Positions 37,374 through 46,322 are shown, counted from the first letter of the stretch. The stretch: DNA of 64,000 nt from Legionellales bacterium (GCA_947478495.1 CANJVW010000002.1:1-64000); one strand, 5' to 3'. The notes: a model not told the origin generated them from the sequence alone. Numbers and translations: made by a program.

Positions 37374-40010
37374 TTAATATTTTCCGGTCCGAAATACCAG
37401 GGGTGTCACCGCCGCTCGAGCTGACGATATAGAAGCAGGCGGCTTTCGTTCCCACAATGTTTCAGCCCGCCCCGGCGCTAGAGAGATCGCGCCAGGCATG
37501 GGGGGCGGCAAGGGTGATCCTTTATCTAAATCAGCGCGATTCTGATTGGCTGGCGCTGATTTCAAAGAGGGCTCACGCACCAAGGTATGCAGCCTAGCAA
37601 GTAGCGCCCTGTCTGTAAATCTATATGGTTCACGCTGACGCTTGAGCTGTTGTGGCGGTACTGCTCGCAGCTGTCGAAGGATTTGCGCTGACCCAAACTC
37701 GCTGATATGAAGCCTGAGTTCCTGTTGATCAGCGTCGCCTCGACGAACAGGCTGAACAGACAATGTTGGGCTATCTTCCGCAGGATGGTCCACCTGCTCA
37801 TCGGATTGAGGATTCGGCGCCACAGAGCGAACCGAATCAGCGTTACCGCCCCCAGGCGCTGCAGCCACCATAGCTCTTGTGGAGTCCGGCGAAGGTTGTC
37901 TCGCATAAGGTGTAGGACTAGAATCAGCGCGATGAAGAGCATGGAACGCCTCGATCTTGAGCATGAATTCGCTCAAGGCGCGCTCCATATGCTCTTCCGC
38001 TGCCTTGCATCGCTCTAACATGTAACACCTGTCTCGCTCTAAAGTCCTATCCTGGTCTGGGTCATCTGTCGTCTCTACCACACCGTTACCACTACCGCTA
38101 TCACTGGAAACGGGTTCGGAATCGTTCGCTGAGTTGGCGACTGTCATTTGTCTCGGACTGCGGGTAGAAACACGACTCATGGGAGCAATATCCTCTGCCA
38201 ACTCTACGCGCACAGCACTTTCTTGTATTTCTGAAGAACGTTTTTTTTCTCGCTTAACAGATATACGTTCCTCGATGGCCGAAAGCATTGCTCGCTCCCT
38301 ACAAAGCTCGTCAGTATAACGATCCAAGGCTTCCGCTGCTTGGCGTATTTCGTATGCCCGCTCATCCTGTGAGCTCGGAAATGAATCGGACTTTCGATTG
38401 CAATAGTTTCGACCATCATTTTCTCGTTTAAGTTCTTCAGTATAACGAGACTGTAGCGCATCGAATGCCCCGGTAGCCCTGCCAGAAGGATGGGCGCGTT
38501 GTTGTTGGAAAACGGATGCGGATTGCTTTTCGAGCCTGTTCTCTTCCTCATTTGCACGACAAAAACTATTATATAGGTCGCTCAGCGGGCCAAAAGTCGT
38601 GATGATTTCATTGAGCTCTGAGGCATCAGGTAGCGTATCGCGCGTTGGGTAAGACGGGAAGAAACACGCATAGATATCAATCGGGTATTGCACAGTTTCA
38701 TTAGATTTAAGATAGAGCCCAGACAATCCCCTTGTTATCGGTATCGTGGGACCAGTTGATACTCCTATTTCATGGTCTTCCATCAGCGTGATGACTTTTT
38801 GTTTCCCTTCTTTTTTGAAATCGCGTTGCTTCAGTCTTATTTTACATGCCTTAGGAATGGTCCCCGTTGATAATATCTGCAAAAAAGAAGAATGATCAGG
38901 CGGAATCAAGCCAAACATGTATTCTCCGCGTTTATGCGTTTGATTCTTTCCGCTGATCACGCTGATCGGCACTCTTAGTAAAGGCAATAAAATGGTCGAT
39001 GGAGCGGATGAATACACCTTGCTGAGCGCTTCAATCAATTTTTTTGTTTGCAGGGCCACCTCGCGCGCTTTGGTCGGATCACATTGCTCTCTTCTAGTTA
39101 ATTTATCCGATTGTATCTTTAGAAAATAATGGATTCTTCGTAGGTACACCAGAAAATAAATGAGCCTATCTTTTTCCGGCTGGTCACCAATATCAAAGCT
39201 CATTTCCGCTATTTTCTCCACAGTATCACTTTCGTCGACCGACATAAAAAAAGAACACCCCAATTGTCGATCCAGCTTATCTTCATTGAGAGCTTGCATA
39301 TAGATTTCTATAGCGGAAATGCCTTTCTTGATAACCTGAGCAAGATGACAAGCGTTACTTGCCAAGCGCTCCAGAGTGCGCGCATTGATGCGAGCACCCA
39401 CCGTGAGCCCCTCTTCCGGCTCTGTTGTGTTTGGCTGTTTATGCTGTACTGTCATATAGGGCTTAGACGTCCAGCTCATTTGAACAGGCTGTGACTTTTG
39501 GTGCTCAACATGAAATTGTTGCGCAATCGCATCCAATCCATCAATGTTTTTCATGGTGCCGGTCGATGCATAATCGAGTCCACCCGTATAGATTTTTATA
39601 TCATAGCTATCATTTTTAAATGTTTCTTGTATCGATTGAGATAGCGCCCCCGTCACTTCAAGCGGAGTCGCCGTGACCCCTGTGGATATCTTCGCCGCTA
39701 TTTTTTGTTGCTCTGCTTTGGTTTCTGTTCTAAATTGTAGAATCACCAACGCCCATCGACCGTACTGGATGGTATCCACATATCGATCGCCATGGTCATC
39801 AAAAAACCGCATGCCCGACTTTCGAAGCAACTCAGCAGCCGATGCCTCCATATAATAAGGTTGATCTATTTTCTCGACTGATTCAGTACAATACAACATG
39901 AGGGCATAATACAACTCTTGGGACGCTTGCTTTTTAATCTTTGTGATATCAATGCCCAGCAATGCTGTTGCGATACCGCCACTGCCTGACGCGCCAAACG
40001 ACGCACTCAA
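37374..40010 (-). CDS. Large orphan protein, effector-like
   Basis: 878 residues, no recognised family, no signal peptide or membrane helix. The N-terminal third (about 1-330) is globular-looking (SQELYYALMLYCTESVEKI, TIQYGRWALVILQFRTETKAEQQ, RTLERLASNACHLAQVIKKG). The middle (about 330-470) looks folded with FGLIPPDHSSFL. The C-terminal 400 residues are Ser/Pro/Arg/Gln-rich with charged helical segments. It starts at TTG 40010, 4 bases after the stop of the 168-residue gene, with AGAG as a weak ribosome site. The composition suits a Legionellales effector; the function is unknown. Confidence 0.72.
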   Translation of the reverse strand: MSASFGASGSGGIATALLGIDITKIKKQASQELYYALMLYCTESVEKIDQPYYMEASAAELLRKSGMRFFDDHGDRYVDTIQYGRWALVILQFRTETKAEQQKIAAKISTGVTATPLEVTGALSQSIQETFKNDSYDIKIYTGGLDYASTGTMKNIDGLDAIAQQFHVEHQKSQPVQMSWTSKPYMTVQHKQPNTTEPEEGLTVGARINARTLERLASNACHLAQVIKKGISAIEIYMQALNEDKLDRQLGCSFFMSVDESDTVEKIAEMSFDIGDQPEKDRLIYFLVYLRRIHYFLKIQSDKLTRREQCDPTKAREVALQTKKLIEALSKVYSSAPSTILLPLLRVPISVISGKNQTHKRGEYMFGLIPPDHSSFLQILSTGTIPKACKIRLKQRDFKKEGKQKVITLMEDHEIGVSTGPTIPITRGLSGLYLKSNETVQYPIDIYACFFPSYPTRDTLPDASELNEIITTFGPLSDLYNSFCRANEEENRLEKQSASVFQQQRAHPSGRATGAFDALQSRYTEELKRENDGRNYCNRKSDSFPSSQDERAYEIRQAAEALDRYTDELCRERAMLSAIEERISVKREKKRSSEIQESAVRVELAEDIAPMSRVSTRSPRQMTVANSANDSEPVSSDSGSGNGVVETTDDPDQDRTLERDRCYMLERCKAAEEHMERALSEFMLKIEAFHALHRADSSPTPYARQPSPDSTRAMVAAAPGGGNADSVRSVAPNPQSDEQVDHPAEDSPTLSVQPVRRGDADQQELRLHISEFGSAQILRQLRAVPPQQLKRQREPYRFTDRALLARLHTLVREPSLKSAPANQNRADLDKGSPLPPPMPGAISLAPGRAETLWERKPPASISSARAAVTPLVFRTGKY

Positions 40011-40014
40011 CTCT

Positions 40015-40521
40015 CTATTCTAGTTCAACCAGTGATGTCGTTAAATGCATATCACACATGACTCGCTTATCCTTGACACGATAGGCGCGCGCTGCATAAG
40101 TGGATTGCAGAAGATTATCCCGACCCACGTCCTCTTCGTCTGCGCGAGAGCCCTCCTCATGAGAGGGCGCCGAATCCAGCGCCTGATAGGATGGAGAGGA
40201 AGGTCGAGGCGATCCCTCTGAAGAGTCCGTTTCACGAGCAAGAGTAAATCTCGTTTTTTTCTTCGACAATGCTGCGCTTGGTTTTTCAGCGCCCATCTCT
40301 ACAGCAGGTGTTTTTTGAAAAAACGATGGGGGCATATTCACCACCACCTGAAACTGATCGGATGTTGGCGAAGAGGAAGAGGTGGAGTCTTTTTTAGCGG
40401 CATCAAAGGACGCTTTTTTCTTGTCAAGATGAGCGTACTGAACAGGTATGGCGCTTTCTGCTAATCTACCCGTGACACTGTTAAAACCAAGACCTAGTTT
40501 AACAACAACCCTGGATTGCAT
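40015..40521 (-). CDS. Small Ser/Lys/Glu-rich orphan protein, partner of the 878-residue gene
   Basis: 168 residues starting MQSRVVVKLGLGFNSVTGRLAES. The rest is mostly predicted disorder: Ser/Pro/Glu/Lys-rich stretches (SSSSPTSDQF, SSEGSPRPSSPSY) with a more ordered end VMCDMHLTTSLVELE. A good AGGGAG site lies 7 bases before the ATG. The next gene starts 4 bases after its stop, so the two form a unit. No family recognised. Analogous in organisation to the 202/758-residue pair at the left end, though sequences differ. Confidence 0.7.
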   Translation of the reverse strand: MQSRVVVKLGLGFNSVTGRLAESAIPVQYAHLDKKKASFDAAKKDSTSSSSPTSDQFQVVVNMPPSFFQKTPAVEMGAEKPSAALSKKKTRFTLARETDSSEGSPRPSSPSYQALDSAPSHEEGSRADEEDVGRDNLLQSTYAARAYRVKDKRVMCDMHLTTSLVELE

Positions 40522-40658
40522 TATTTTTCTCCCTGTAGCAAATTCTGGGCTATGCTATACTCTTTTACTGTTTTAAAGAACTAGCCTAAGACGCTTTATT
40601 TTGTAAGCTAATCACTATTAATCATAAAATAAACAAATTAATGGCTTATCTCACGCAT

Positions 40659-40722
40659 ATCATCCCAAAAATTCCACGCTTAGCTTTCACTGAAAAAACA
40701 GCCGTGAGGACTTATTTAAACT
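40659..40722. repeat. Diverged partial copy of the MITE arm
   Basis: TCATCCCAAAAATTCC, then CGTGAGGACTTATTTAAACT, follows the order of the outer and inner segments of the MITE arm at 32381, but with a shorter and diverged middle. The match is by eye and only partial; the element is probably a decayed solo arm. Confidence 0.35.
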
Positions 40723-40831
40723 GAGCTTAATCTTGCTGTTTAGGCTGTTTTCGGTGTATCGTATAAGCGGCGTTATTGAGTTGTTGGCGCAATTTCAAGG
40801 TAATGTGGGATACTATCAATATGGATGAAAG

Positions 40832-41130
40832 GAATCTAAAACCCGAATCCATCCTAACATCACAAGCCTCACCGATACTGGATATCAGGGCATTCAAAAA
40901 ATTCATAACAATGCTCAACTGCCGAAGAAAAAGACCAAGAAGAAGCCGCTAATAAAAGAAGACAAGAAGCAGAACCGCGCACTCTCCAGCGAACGCGTAT
41001 ACCCAATGAAAATGTGATTGGCATGTTAAAGCGCTTCAAAATCATTTCAGATCGTTATCGTAATAGGCGTAAACGATTTGGATTGCGATTCAATCTTATC
41101 GCGGGCATTTATAATTTGGAAATCGAATAG
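40832..41130 (+). pseudogene. C-terminal remnant of an IS5-family transposase
   Basis: Frame at 40832 reads ESKTRIHPNITSLTDTGYQG and on to AQLPKKKTKKKPL and DKKQNRALSSERV, then hits a TGA at 41015. A shift at about 41000 restores NENVIGMLKRFKIIS and RKRFGLRFNLIAGIYNLEIE up to TAG 41128. DTGYQG, the Lys-rich block and the NENVIG segment with the DDE Glu are typical of IS5-type (DDE_Tnp_4) transposases. N-terminal two thirds are missing and a frameshift is present, so it is dead. No intact terminal repeats found. Confidence 0.8.
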
Positions 41131-41323
41131 CCAGCAAATCACCTTGTCGCTTTTTTTCTCCCCCTTTACAAAGGGGGCGAAAGGCGGTTACGCAAGAGGT
41201 CTAATAAATAGCGACAGGCTTCAAGGTCGCTCTAGATACTCTACACCTTTTAGAGTATGACCGCAGCGAGCATTAACATGTGCGCGTATTTTTAAAGCAT
41301 TTTTTATATTTAAAAAACACACT

Positions 41324-44116
41324 CTACTTCAACATCGACCGCATCACGTATTGGAGAATGCCGCCGTTTTTGTAGTAATCCAATTCATTCACCGTATCGA
41401 TACGCAAACGACACGATATTTCCGTTGTTGTTTTATCAGCGCGCGTGATGATCACTTTAATTAATGCACGTGGCATCATGGTATCCAACCCTTGAATATC
41501 AATGGTTTCATCGCCCGTCATTTTGACGCTTTGACGCGTTGCACCGTCCATCAGTTCGAGTGGCACAATACCCATACCAATCAAGTTGGATCGATGGATG
41601 CGCTCAAAACTTTCTGCAATCACTGCTGTCACACCTAATAATTTAGGGCCTTTCGCTGCCCAATCACGTGACGAGCCGGTACCGTATTCTTTGCCTGCGA
41701 CAATAACCAACGGTATCTTCGCATCGATATAGCGCATCGCCGCGTCAAATATGCTAAGCGTTTCCCCTGTTGGAATATGTTTGGTGAATCCCCCTTCCAC
41801 ACCCGGTACCATTTCATTCTTAATGCGGATATTCGCAAATGTACCACGCATCATCACCTCATGATTGCCACGACGCGAACCGTAAGAATTAAAATCTTTT
41901 GCGGCGATACCCTTCGATAACAAATATTGTCCGGCAGGGCTATCTGCTTTAAACGAACCGGCAGGTGAAATATGATCGGTGGTGACACTATCGCCCAATA
42001 CAGCAAGAATGCGTGCACCGTGAATATTATCTACTTTATCCGGCTGTTTTTTCATATCTTTGAAAAACGGTGGATGCTGAATGTAGGTGGAATCGGCTGG
42101 CCACCCATAGGTTTTTTCATGGGAAATTTTTATTTCAGACCACTCAGGCGATCCTTTGAAGATATCGGAATAGCTACTTTTAAACATGTCGCTGGTGATC
42201 TTGTTCATTTCCACGGTGATTTCTGCATTGCTTGGCCAGAGATCCTTGAGAAAAACTGGTTCGCCTGTTTTAGTATGCCCAATCGGATCTTTTGTGATAT
42301 CAATTCGCACGGTACCGGTCAATGCATAGATAACGACAAGCGGAGGTGACGCCAACCAATTCGCTTTGACTTGCGGATGAATACGGCCTTCAAAATTACG
42401 GTTACCCGATAACACAGCGGACATACATAAATCATTATCTGCTACTGTCTTTGCAATATCATCAGGCAGCGGACCGGAATTGCCGATACAAGTTGTGCAA
42501 CCATATCCCACCAATCCAAATCCAATTTGATCAAGATAGGTTTGAAGGCCGACTTTTTCCAAGTATTGCGTGACAACTTGTGAGCCCGGCGCAAACGATG
42601 TTTTGACCCACGGTTTTCGGGTGAGGCCTTTTTCAAGTGCGCGTTTCGCAACGAGACCTGCTGCAATTAACACATGCGGATTCGATGTGTTCGTGCAACT
42701 CGTGATCGCTGCAATCGCGACATCGCCATGGTGCAAAGATAATCCATCACCCGTTTTAAAGGTCTGAGATAAATCAATGCTTCCTGCAAATGCATCAAAT
42801 GCAGTTTTCACGTCCGACAATTCCACGTGATCTTGCGGACGCTTGGGTCCGGCCAAACACGGACGAATAGTGGATAAATCGAGTTTCACCGTATCACTGA
42901 AAACGGGTGTCGGTTCGGAGGGATCATGCCACAATCCTTGTATTTTGGCGTAGGCTTCTACACGTGCAATGGTTTGCTCGTCACGATTCGTTAAGCGCAA
43001 ATAGGCGAGGGTCGCGTCATCGATCGGGAAGAATCCGCAGGTCGCGCCATATTCCGGTGCCATATTCGCAATGGTTGCGCGATCAGCGAGTGATAAATCC
43101 TTTAAGCCTGGCCCAAAAAATTCAACAAACTTACCCACTACGCCTTTTTTACGCAACAACTGCGTAATCACGAGCACCAAATCGGTGGCAGTCATCCCTT
43201 CGGCTAGTTTACCAGATAGCTCCACACCGACGACTTCCGGAATAAGCATCGACACCGGCTGACCCAGCATCGCCGCTTCCGCCTCAATACCACCAACACC
43301 CCAACCCAATACGCCTAATCCATTGATCATGGTGGTATGACTATCGGTTCCGACCAACGTATCCGGATACGCGTATTTTTTACCGTCTTTTTCGGATGTC
43401 CAAATCGCCTCGGCTAAATATTCTAAATTGACTTGATGACAAATGCCGGTATCGGGCGGCACAACACGAAAATTCTTAAAGGCCGTTTGCCCCCAACGCA
43501 AAAATTCATAGCGTTCGTGATTGCGTTGCATTTCCATTGCCGCATTGATGTGTGACGAATCTTTTTGAATAAAGGCATCCACTTGAATCGAGTGATCAAT
43601 GACGAGATCAACGGGTGATAGGGGATTGATCTTTTCAGGATCACCACCTAGCGCCTGCATCGCCGCACGCATGGCCGCCAAATCAACGACGGCAGGTACC
43701 CCCGTAAAATCTTGCATTAATACACGGGTTGGACGATACGCAATTTCGCGATCCGATTGCTGTGTCTTTAGCCAATCAACCACTGCTTTAATATCATCGG
43801 ATGTGACTGTTTCGCCATCTTCATATCGAATGAGATTTTCAATCAAAATTTTGAGCGTTTTAGGTAAGCGCGACAGACCATTTAAGCCCCCCATTGCTTC
43901 AGCGGCAGCCAAGCTAACGTAGTGATATGTCGTGCCTTTGACGTCGAATGTTTTTTGTGCGGCACTCGAATATAGGATTTCTTTTTTCACATGGCTTCTC
44001 TCTTTTTCAATTGATTTTTCAGCATGGCCCGCCCAGGAGGGTGTATCGCTCGCAGGGAAGGATTCATCGGATGATTCATTGATAATGGAATCTTTAGTAT
44101 TGGGTGTGTCTTGCAC
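41324..44116 (-). CDS. acnA: Aconitate hydratase A with N-terminal ESFPASD-type extension
   Basis: Citrate to isocitrate in the TCA cycle. About 930 residues. Aconitase signatures: YPDTLVGTDSHTTMINGLGVLGWGVGGIEAEAAM, SCTNTSNP with a cluster Cys, GYGCTTCIGNSGPL with the other two, and the C-terminal swivel GKEYGTGSSRDWAAKG. The start is best placed at GTG 44116, seven bases after AAGGAGA; a TTG/ATG at 44137/44134 also exist. About 45 residues before the usual start carry NESSDESFPASDTPSWAGHAEK, an acidic motif known from short uncharacterised proteins. This fusion is unusual. The GTG of the VKKEIL segment could be a second start for a standard-length enzyme. Confidence 0.92.
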   Translation of the reverse strand: MQDTPNTKDSIINESSDESFPASDTPSWAGHAEKSIEKERSHVKKEILYSSAAQKTFDVKGTTYHYVSLAAAEAMGGLNGLSRLPKTLKILIENLIRYEDGETVTSDDIKAVVDWLKTQQSDREIAYRPTRVLMQDFTGVPAVVDLAAMRAAMQALGGDPEKINPLSPVDLVIDHSIQVDAFIQKDSSHINAAMEMQRNHERYEFLRWGQTAFKNFRVVPPDTGICHQVNLEYLAEAIWTSEKDGKKYAYPDTLVGTDSHTTMINGLGVLGWGVGGIEAEAAMLGQPVSMLIPEVVGVELSGKLAEGMTATDLVLVITQLLRKKGVVGKFVEFFGPGLKDLSLADRATIANMAPEYGATCGFFPIDDATLAYLRLTNRDEQTIARVEAYAKIQGLWHDPSEPTPVFSDTVKLDLSTIRPCLAGPKRPQDHVELSDVKTAFDAFAGSIDLSQTFKTGDGLSLHHGDVAIAAITSCTNTSNPHVLIAAGLVAKRALEKGLTRKPWVKTSFAPGSQVVTQYLEKVGLQTYLDQIGFGLVGYGCTTCIGNSGPLPDDIAKTVADNDLCMSAVLSGNRNFEGRIHPQVKANWLASPPLVVIYALTGTVRIDITKDPIGHTKTGEPVFLKDLWPSNAEITVEMNKITSDMFKSSYSDIFKGSPEWSEIKISHEKTYGWPADSTYIQHPPFFKDMKKQPDKVDNIHGARILAVLGDSVTTDHISPAGSFKADSPAGQYLLSKGIAAKDFNSYGSRRGNHEVMMRGTFANIRIKNEMVPGVEGGFTKHIPTGETLSIFDAAMRYIDAKIPLVIVAGKEYGTGSSRDWAAKGPKLLGVTAVIAESFERIHRSNLIGMGIVPLELMDGATRQSVKMTGDETIDIQGLDTMMPRALIKVIITRADKTTTEISCRLRIDTVNELDYYKNGGILQYVMRSMLK

Positions 44117-44186
44117 AACGCATCTCCTTGACATCAAAAGACAGATAGTCGCATTATATACTTGTTTTCAACCAAAATGCGAACTT

Positions 44187-44253
44187 GTCATCCTGAGCGA
44201 AGCGTAAGGGTCGGGTTCACATTCTAGAGATCCTTCGTTTCACTCAGGATGAC
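44187..44253. repeat. Dispersed palindrome, GTCATCCTGAGCG type, copy 2
   Basis: Outer ends GTCATCCTGAGCGAAGCG and CACTCAGGATGAC, inner GATCCTTCG. Same family as 11170-11235. Its right end overlaps the first codons of the TPR-protein ORF (ATGACAAAAATG), so the repeat may have supplied that start. Confidence 0.75.
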
Positions 44254-44626
44254 AAAAATGCTATGGATTCTATATGCTATTTTGGTCAGCTTATTATCAG
44301 GCGGACTCTATTTTTTATTAAAAGATCAGCCTCTCAAAGTGCGCTGCTGGGTTTCGTGTATCGGATTTTTCCTGTGTTTTTCATTGTATTTTGCAATCAG
44401 CCAGCCTGCAGCGGTCAATCAATGGCTAGAAAAGGGAAGAGAGCATTATGCATTATTGGTTGAATATCAAGCGCTCGGTGGGATCGACGGGATGATTTCC
44501 CGCATCAAAGAAAAGCTAGACAAAAATCCCGATGACGCTGAAGGGTGGATTGTGTTGGGCAAGCTCTATCTCGCACAGCATAATGAGAAGGCCGCGAAGG
44601 CGGCCTTCCAGCATGCAGGCTTCTAA
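44249..44626 (+). CDS. Small membrane protein with a TPR-like C-terminus
   Basis: 125 residues. Two N-terminal membrane helices (MLWILYAILVSLLSGGLYFLL and VSCIGFFLCFSLYFAI), then a soluble part whose end, LDKNPDDAEGWIVLGKLYLAQHNEKAAKAAFQHAG, is a clear TPR unit similar to those of CcmH/CycH cytochrome-c biogenesis proteins. No other ccm genes are near, so the role is open. The ATG at 44258 (MLWILYAI) may be the real start, because the ATG at 44249 is part of the repeat. The 3' end overlaps the convergent gene by 4 bases. Confidence 0.7.
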   Translation: MTKMLWILYAILVSLLSGGLYFLLKDQPLKVRCWVSCIGFFLCFSLYFAISQPAAVNQWLEKGREHYALLVEYQALGGIDGMISRIKEKLDKNPDDAEGWIVLGKLYLAQHNEKAAKAAFQHAGF

Positions 44627-44826
44627 GCTCCTACGGCATCCACACGATCCATGGCTGTCTCAAGCAATGAAATAATATCTCGCGTTTTTTGAGTATACTG
44701 CCATTTCTCCGCTTTTAATTGGGCATTATCTTGCTCCAACTGCTTCACTTCAAAACGCAGCTGATCTAGCTCTGCCAACAAAGCGGCTACCTTCTCTTCT
44801 AGCGCCCACAAAAAATTGTCTGTCAT
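44623..44826 (-). CDS. Coiled-coil protein of the TIGR02449 family (ZapB-like)
   Basis: 67 residues that are almost wholly a coiled coil: FLWALEEKVAALLAELDQLRFEVKQLEQDNAQLKAEKWQYTQKTRDI. The heptad pattern and length fit the small gammaproteobacterial TIGR02449 proteins that resemble the division factor ZapB and lie close to zapA. No zapA is visible here. The family role is unproven. Confidence 0.75.
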   Translation of the reverse strand: MTDNFLWALEEKVAALLAELDQLRFEVKQLEQDNAQLKAEKWQYTQKTRDIISLLETAMDRVDAVGA

Positions 44827-44921
44827 TGATCCCCTCTCCCAGGTAAAATTCTATCGTTCAACTTCACCAGAAAAAGCGTCATAATACAACCGATATTGCT
44901 AATTAAAAAGGGCTCTCTACT

Positions 44922-45806
44922 ATGCTAACCGGCAGCATTACCGCACTCGTCACCCCCATGACCCTGGACGGTTCTATTGATTACCCCTCATTGCAGCATT
45001 TAGTTGAACGACAAGTGACGTCCGGCACTCGCGGGCTCATTATTGCAGGATCGACGGGTGAGTCGCATGCTCTGACCGATCAGGAGCATCATGAGATTCT
45101 ATCGTTCGTAGTCAATCAAGTCGAAAAACGCGTGGTGATTATTGCAAACACCGGTACCTCATCTCTTGCCCAGACCATTGCGCTCACGGAAGACGCACAA
45201 AAAGCCGGCGCCACGATGGCGCTAATTATGCCCCCCGCTTACAGTAGGCCGACACAAGAGGGTCTCTACGCCTATTACAAGGCCATTACAGAGGCAGTCA
45301 ACTTACCAATCATTATCTATAATGCGCCGAAGCGTGCCGGATGCGACATCCCCCCTGAAACCACCAAACGTTTATCGCTGATCCCCTCGATTGTCGGGAT
45401 CAAAGAAACAGCGGAACAAGAAGGACGCATTCAGACCCTGCTAGATCTGTGTGACAGCACGTTTGGTATTTATGATGGCAATGACGAGAGAGCATTTGAT
45501 AGCTTAACCCGCGGCACTAAAGGCACGATGTCGGTGACATCGAACATACTCCCGCGCGAAATGGCGACTATTTGCGAGACCGTTTTATCGGGCGACATAG
45601 CAACAGCCAAAGCATGGAACGATAAGCTGATGCCGCTGCATGACGCCCTCTTTTTGGAGCCCAATCCCATTCCGGTTAAATGGGTATTACATAAAATGGG
45701 TTTCATTCCAGCGGGGATTCGCTTACCATTACAGCCATTAAATTCTGAATACCATGCTCGCTTAGAGCAAGCGCTCGCGAAAGCGGGTCTATCCATTAAA
45801 TACTGA
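44922..45806 (+). CDS. dapA: 4-hydroxy-tetrahydrodipicolinate synthase
   Basis: Condenses pyruvate with aspartate semialdehyde, first committed step to lysine and meso-diaminopimelate. 294 residues, TIM barrel. Schiff-base Lys in SIVGIKETAEQ, the Tyr of YNAPKRAGCDIPPE and the pyruvate loop IIAGSTGESHAL are present; the GTTGES of E. coli reads GSTGES, a Thr-to-Ser change in the proton-relay pair. It precedes the BamC-like lipoprotein, reproducing the dapA-bamC order of gammaproteobacteria. Confidence 0.94.
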   Translation: MLTGSITALVTPMTLDGSIDYPSLQHLVERQVTSGTRGLIIAGSTGESHALTDQEHHEILSFVVNQVEKRVVIIANTGTSSLAQTIALTEDAQKAGATMALIMPPAYSRPTQEGLYAYYKAITEAVNLPIIIYNAPKRAGCDIPPETTKRLSLIPSIVGIKETAEQEGRIQTLLDLCDSTFGIYDGNDERAFDSLTRGTKGTMSVTSNILPREMATICETVLSGDIATAKAWNDKLMPLHDALFLEPNPIPVKWVLHKMGFIPAGIRLPLQPLNSEYHARLEQALAKAGLSIKY

Positions 45807-45811
45807 GGTTG

Positions 45812-46045
45812 ATGATGCGCTACCTATTTCTGATATTCACTATTCTGCTAACCAGCTGTACCTATCTAGAAAATAAGCATGTGGTACAAAACCGAGATAC
45901 TGACTACCTAAAGGCAAGTAGCGTACCCCCTCTCAGCATCCCGCCTGGCTTATCATCCTCTACCCTGTCAGCCCACTACCCTGTCTCTGACAAAACATAT
46001 CCCGATACGGGCAGGCCTATTGACCTCACACCGCCTGGATTGTAA
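45812..46045 (+). CDS. Short BamC-like lipoprotein (N-terminal segment only)
   Basis: About 77 residues with a lipoprotein signal ending LLTSC. The mature part VQNRDTDYLKASSVPPLSIPPGLSS and YPDTGRPIDLTPPGL resembles the extended N-terminal segment of BamC that wraps around BamD in the outer-membrane protein assembly machine (E. coli BamC: about 344 residues). The two helix-grip domains that normally follow are missing, and the gene ends in a clean stop with a hairpin. Position directly after dapA supports the bamC assignment. Either a truncated remnant or a streamlined form. Start at ATG 45812 or 45815. Confidence 0.65.
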   Translation: MMRYLFLIFTILLTSCTYLENKHVVQNRDTDYLKASSVPPLSIPPGLSSSTLSAHYPVSDKTYPDTGRPIDLTPPGL

Positions 46046-46048
46046 GAG

Positions 46049-46065
46049 AGGGGCTGTTCGCCCCT
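46049..46065 (+). terminator. Hairpin after the BamC-like gene
   Basis: AGGGGC and GCCCCT pair around TGTTC, 3 bases after the stop. Stem is stable but no U-tract follows, so termination is uncertain. Confidence 0.45.
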
Positions 46066-46217
46066 ATAGTGACAACCCTTAGCCACTTCTGAAAACCCCT
46101 CAAAAATGGCTTGCCCGCTCTTTTTATAAGATACCCCCCCCAAAAAAATCTTTTTTTATTCCTGCGCTATACTAAAAAAATCAGTCACTCTTTTCATGGA
46201 AAAGCGGAGGAATAGTA

Positions 46218-46283
46218 TGAAAACTCAAGAAATTGAAATGCCTTGTTTTCCTAGAACAAAAAGGTGAGATACTAGACTATTGA
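46218..46283 (+). CDS. Very short ORF (21 residues) with a strong ribosome site
   Basis: Sequence MKTQEIEMPCFPRTKGEILDY after GCGGAGGAATAGT, a near-perfect site. A TATACT -10 lies at 46168-46173. No family match; could be a leader peptide or the start of a gene cut by the tRNA-linked rearrangement. The stop falls within the -35 of the tRNA-Ser promoter. Low confidence. Confidence 0.3.
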
Positions 46284-46308
46284 CCTTTCGCCGCCCGGGC
46301 TATAGCAT
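46280..46308 (+). promoter_or_regulatory. Promoter of tRNA-Ser
   Basis: TTGACC (46280-46285), 17-base spacer, TAGCAT (46303-46308), then a start region about 7 bases on; the tRNA begins at 46323. A GC-rich discriminator is absent (ATCTCC follows). Confidence 0.45.
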
Positions 46309-46322
46309 ATCTCCTCCTGCAC

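Noticed and set aside
41140-41190. CCCCCTTTACAAAGGGGG hairpin after the IS remnant
   Set aside because: A short palindrome of a very common type; there is no gene end in a suitable position to call it a terminator.
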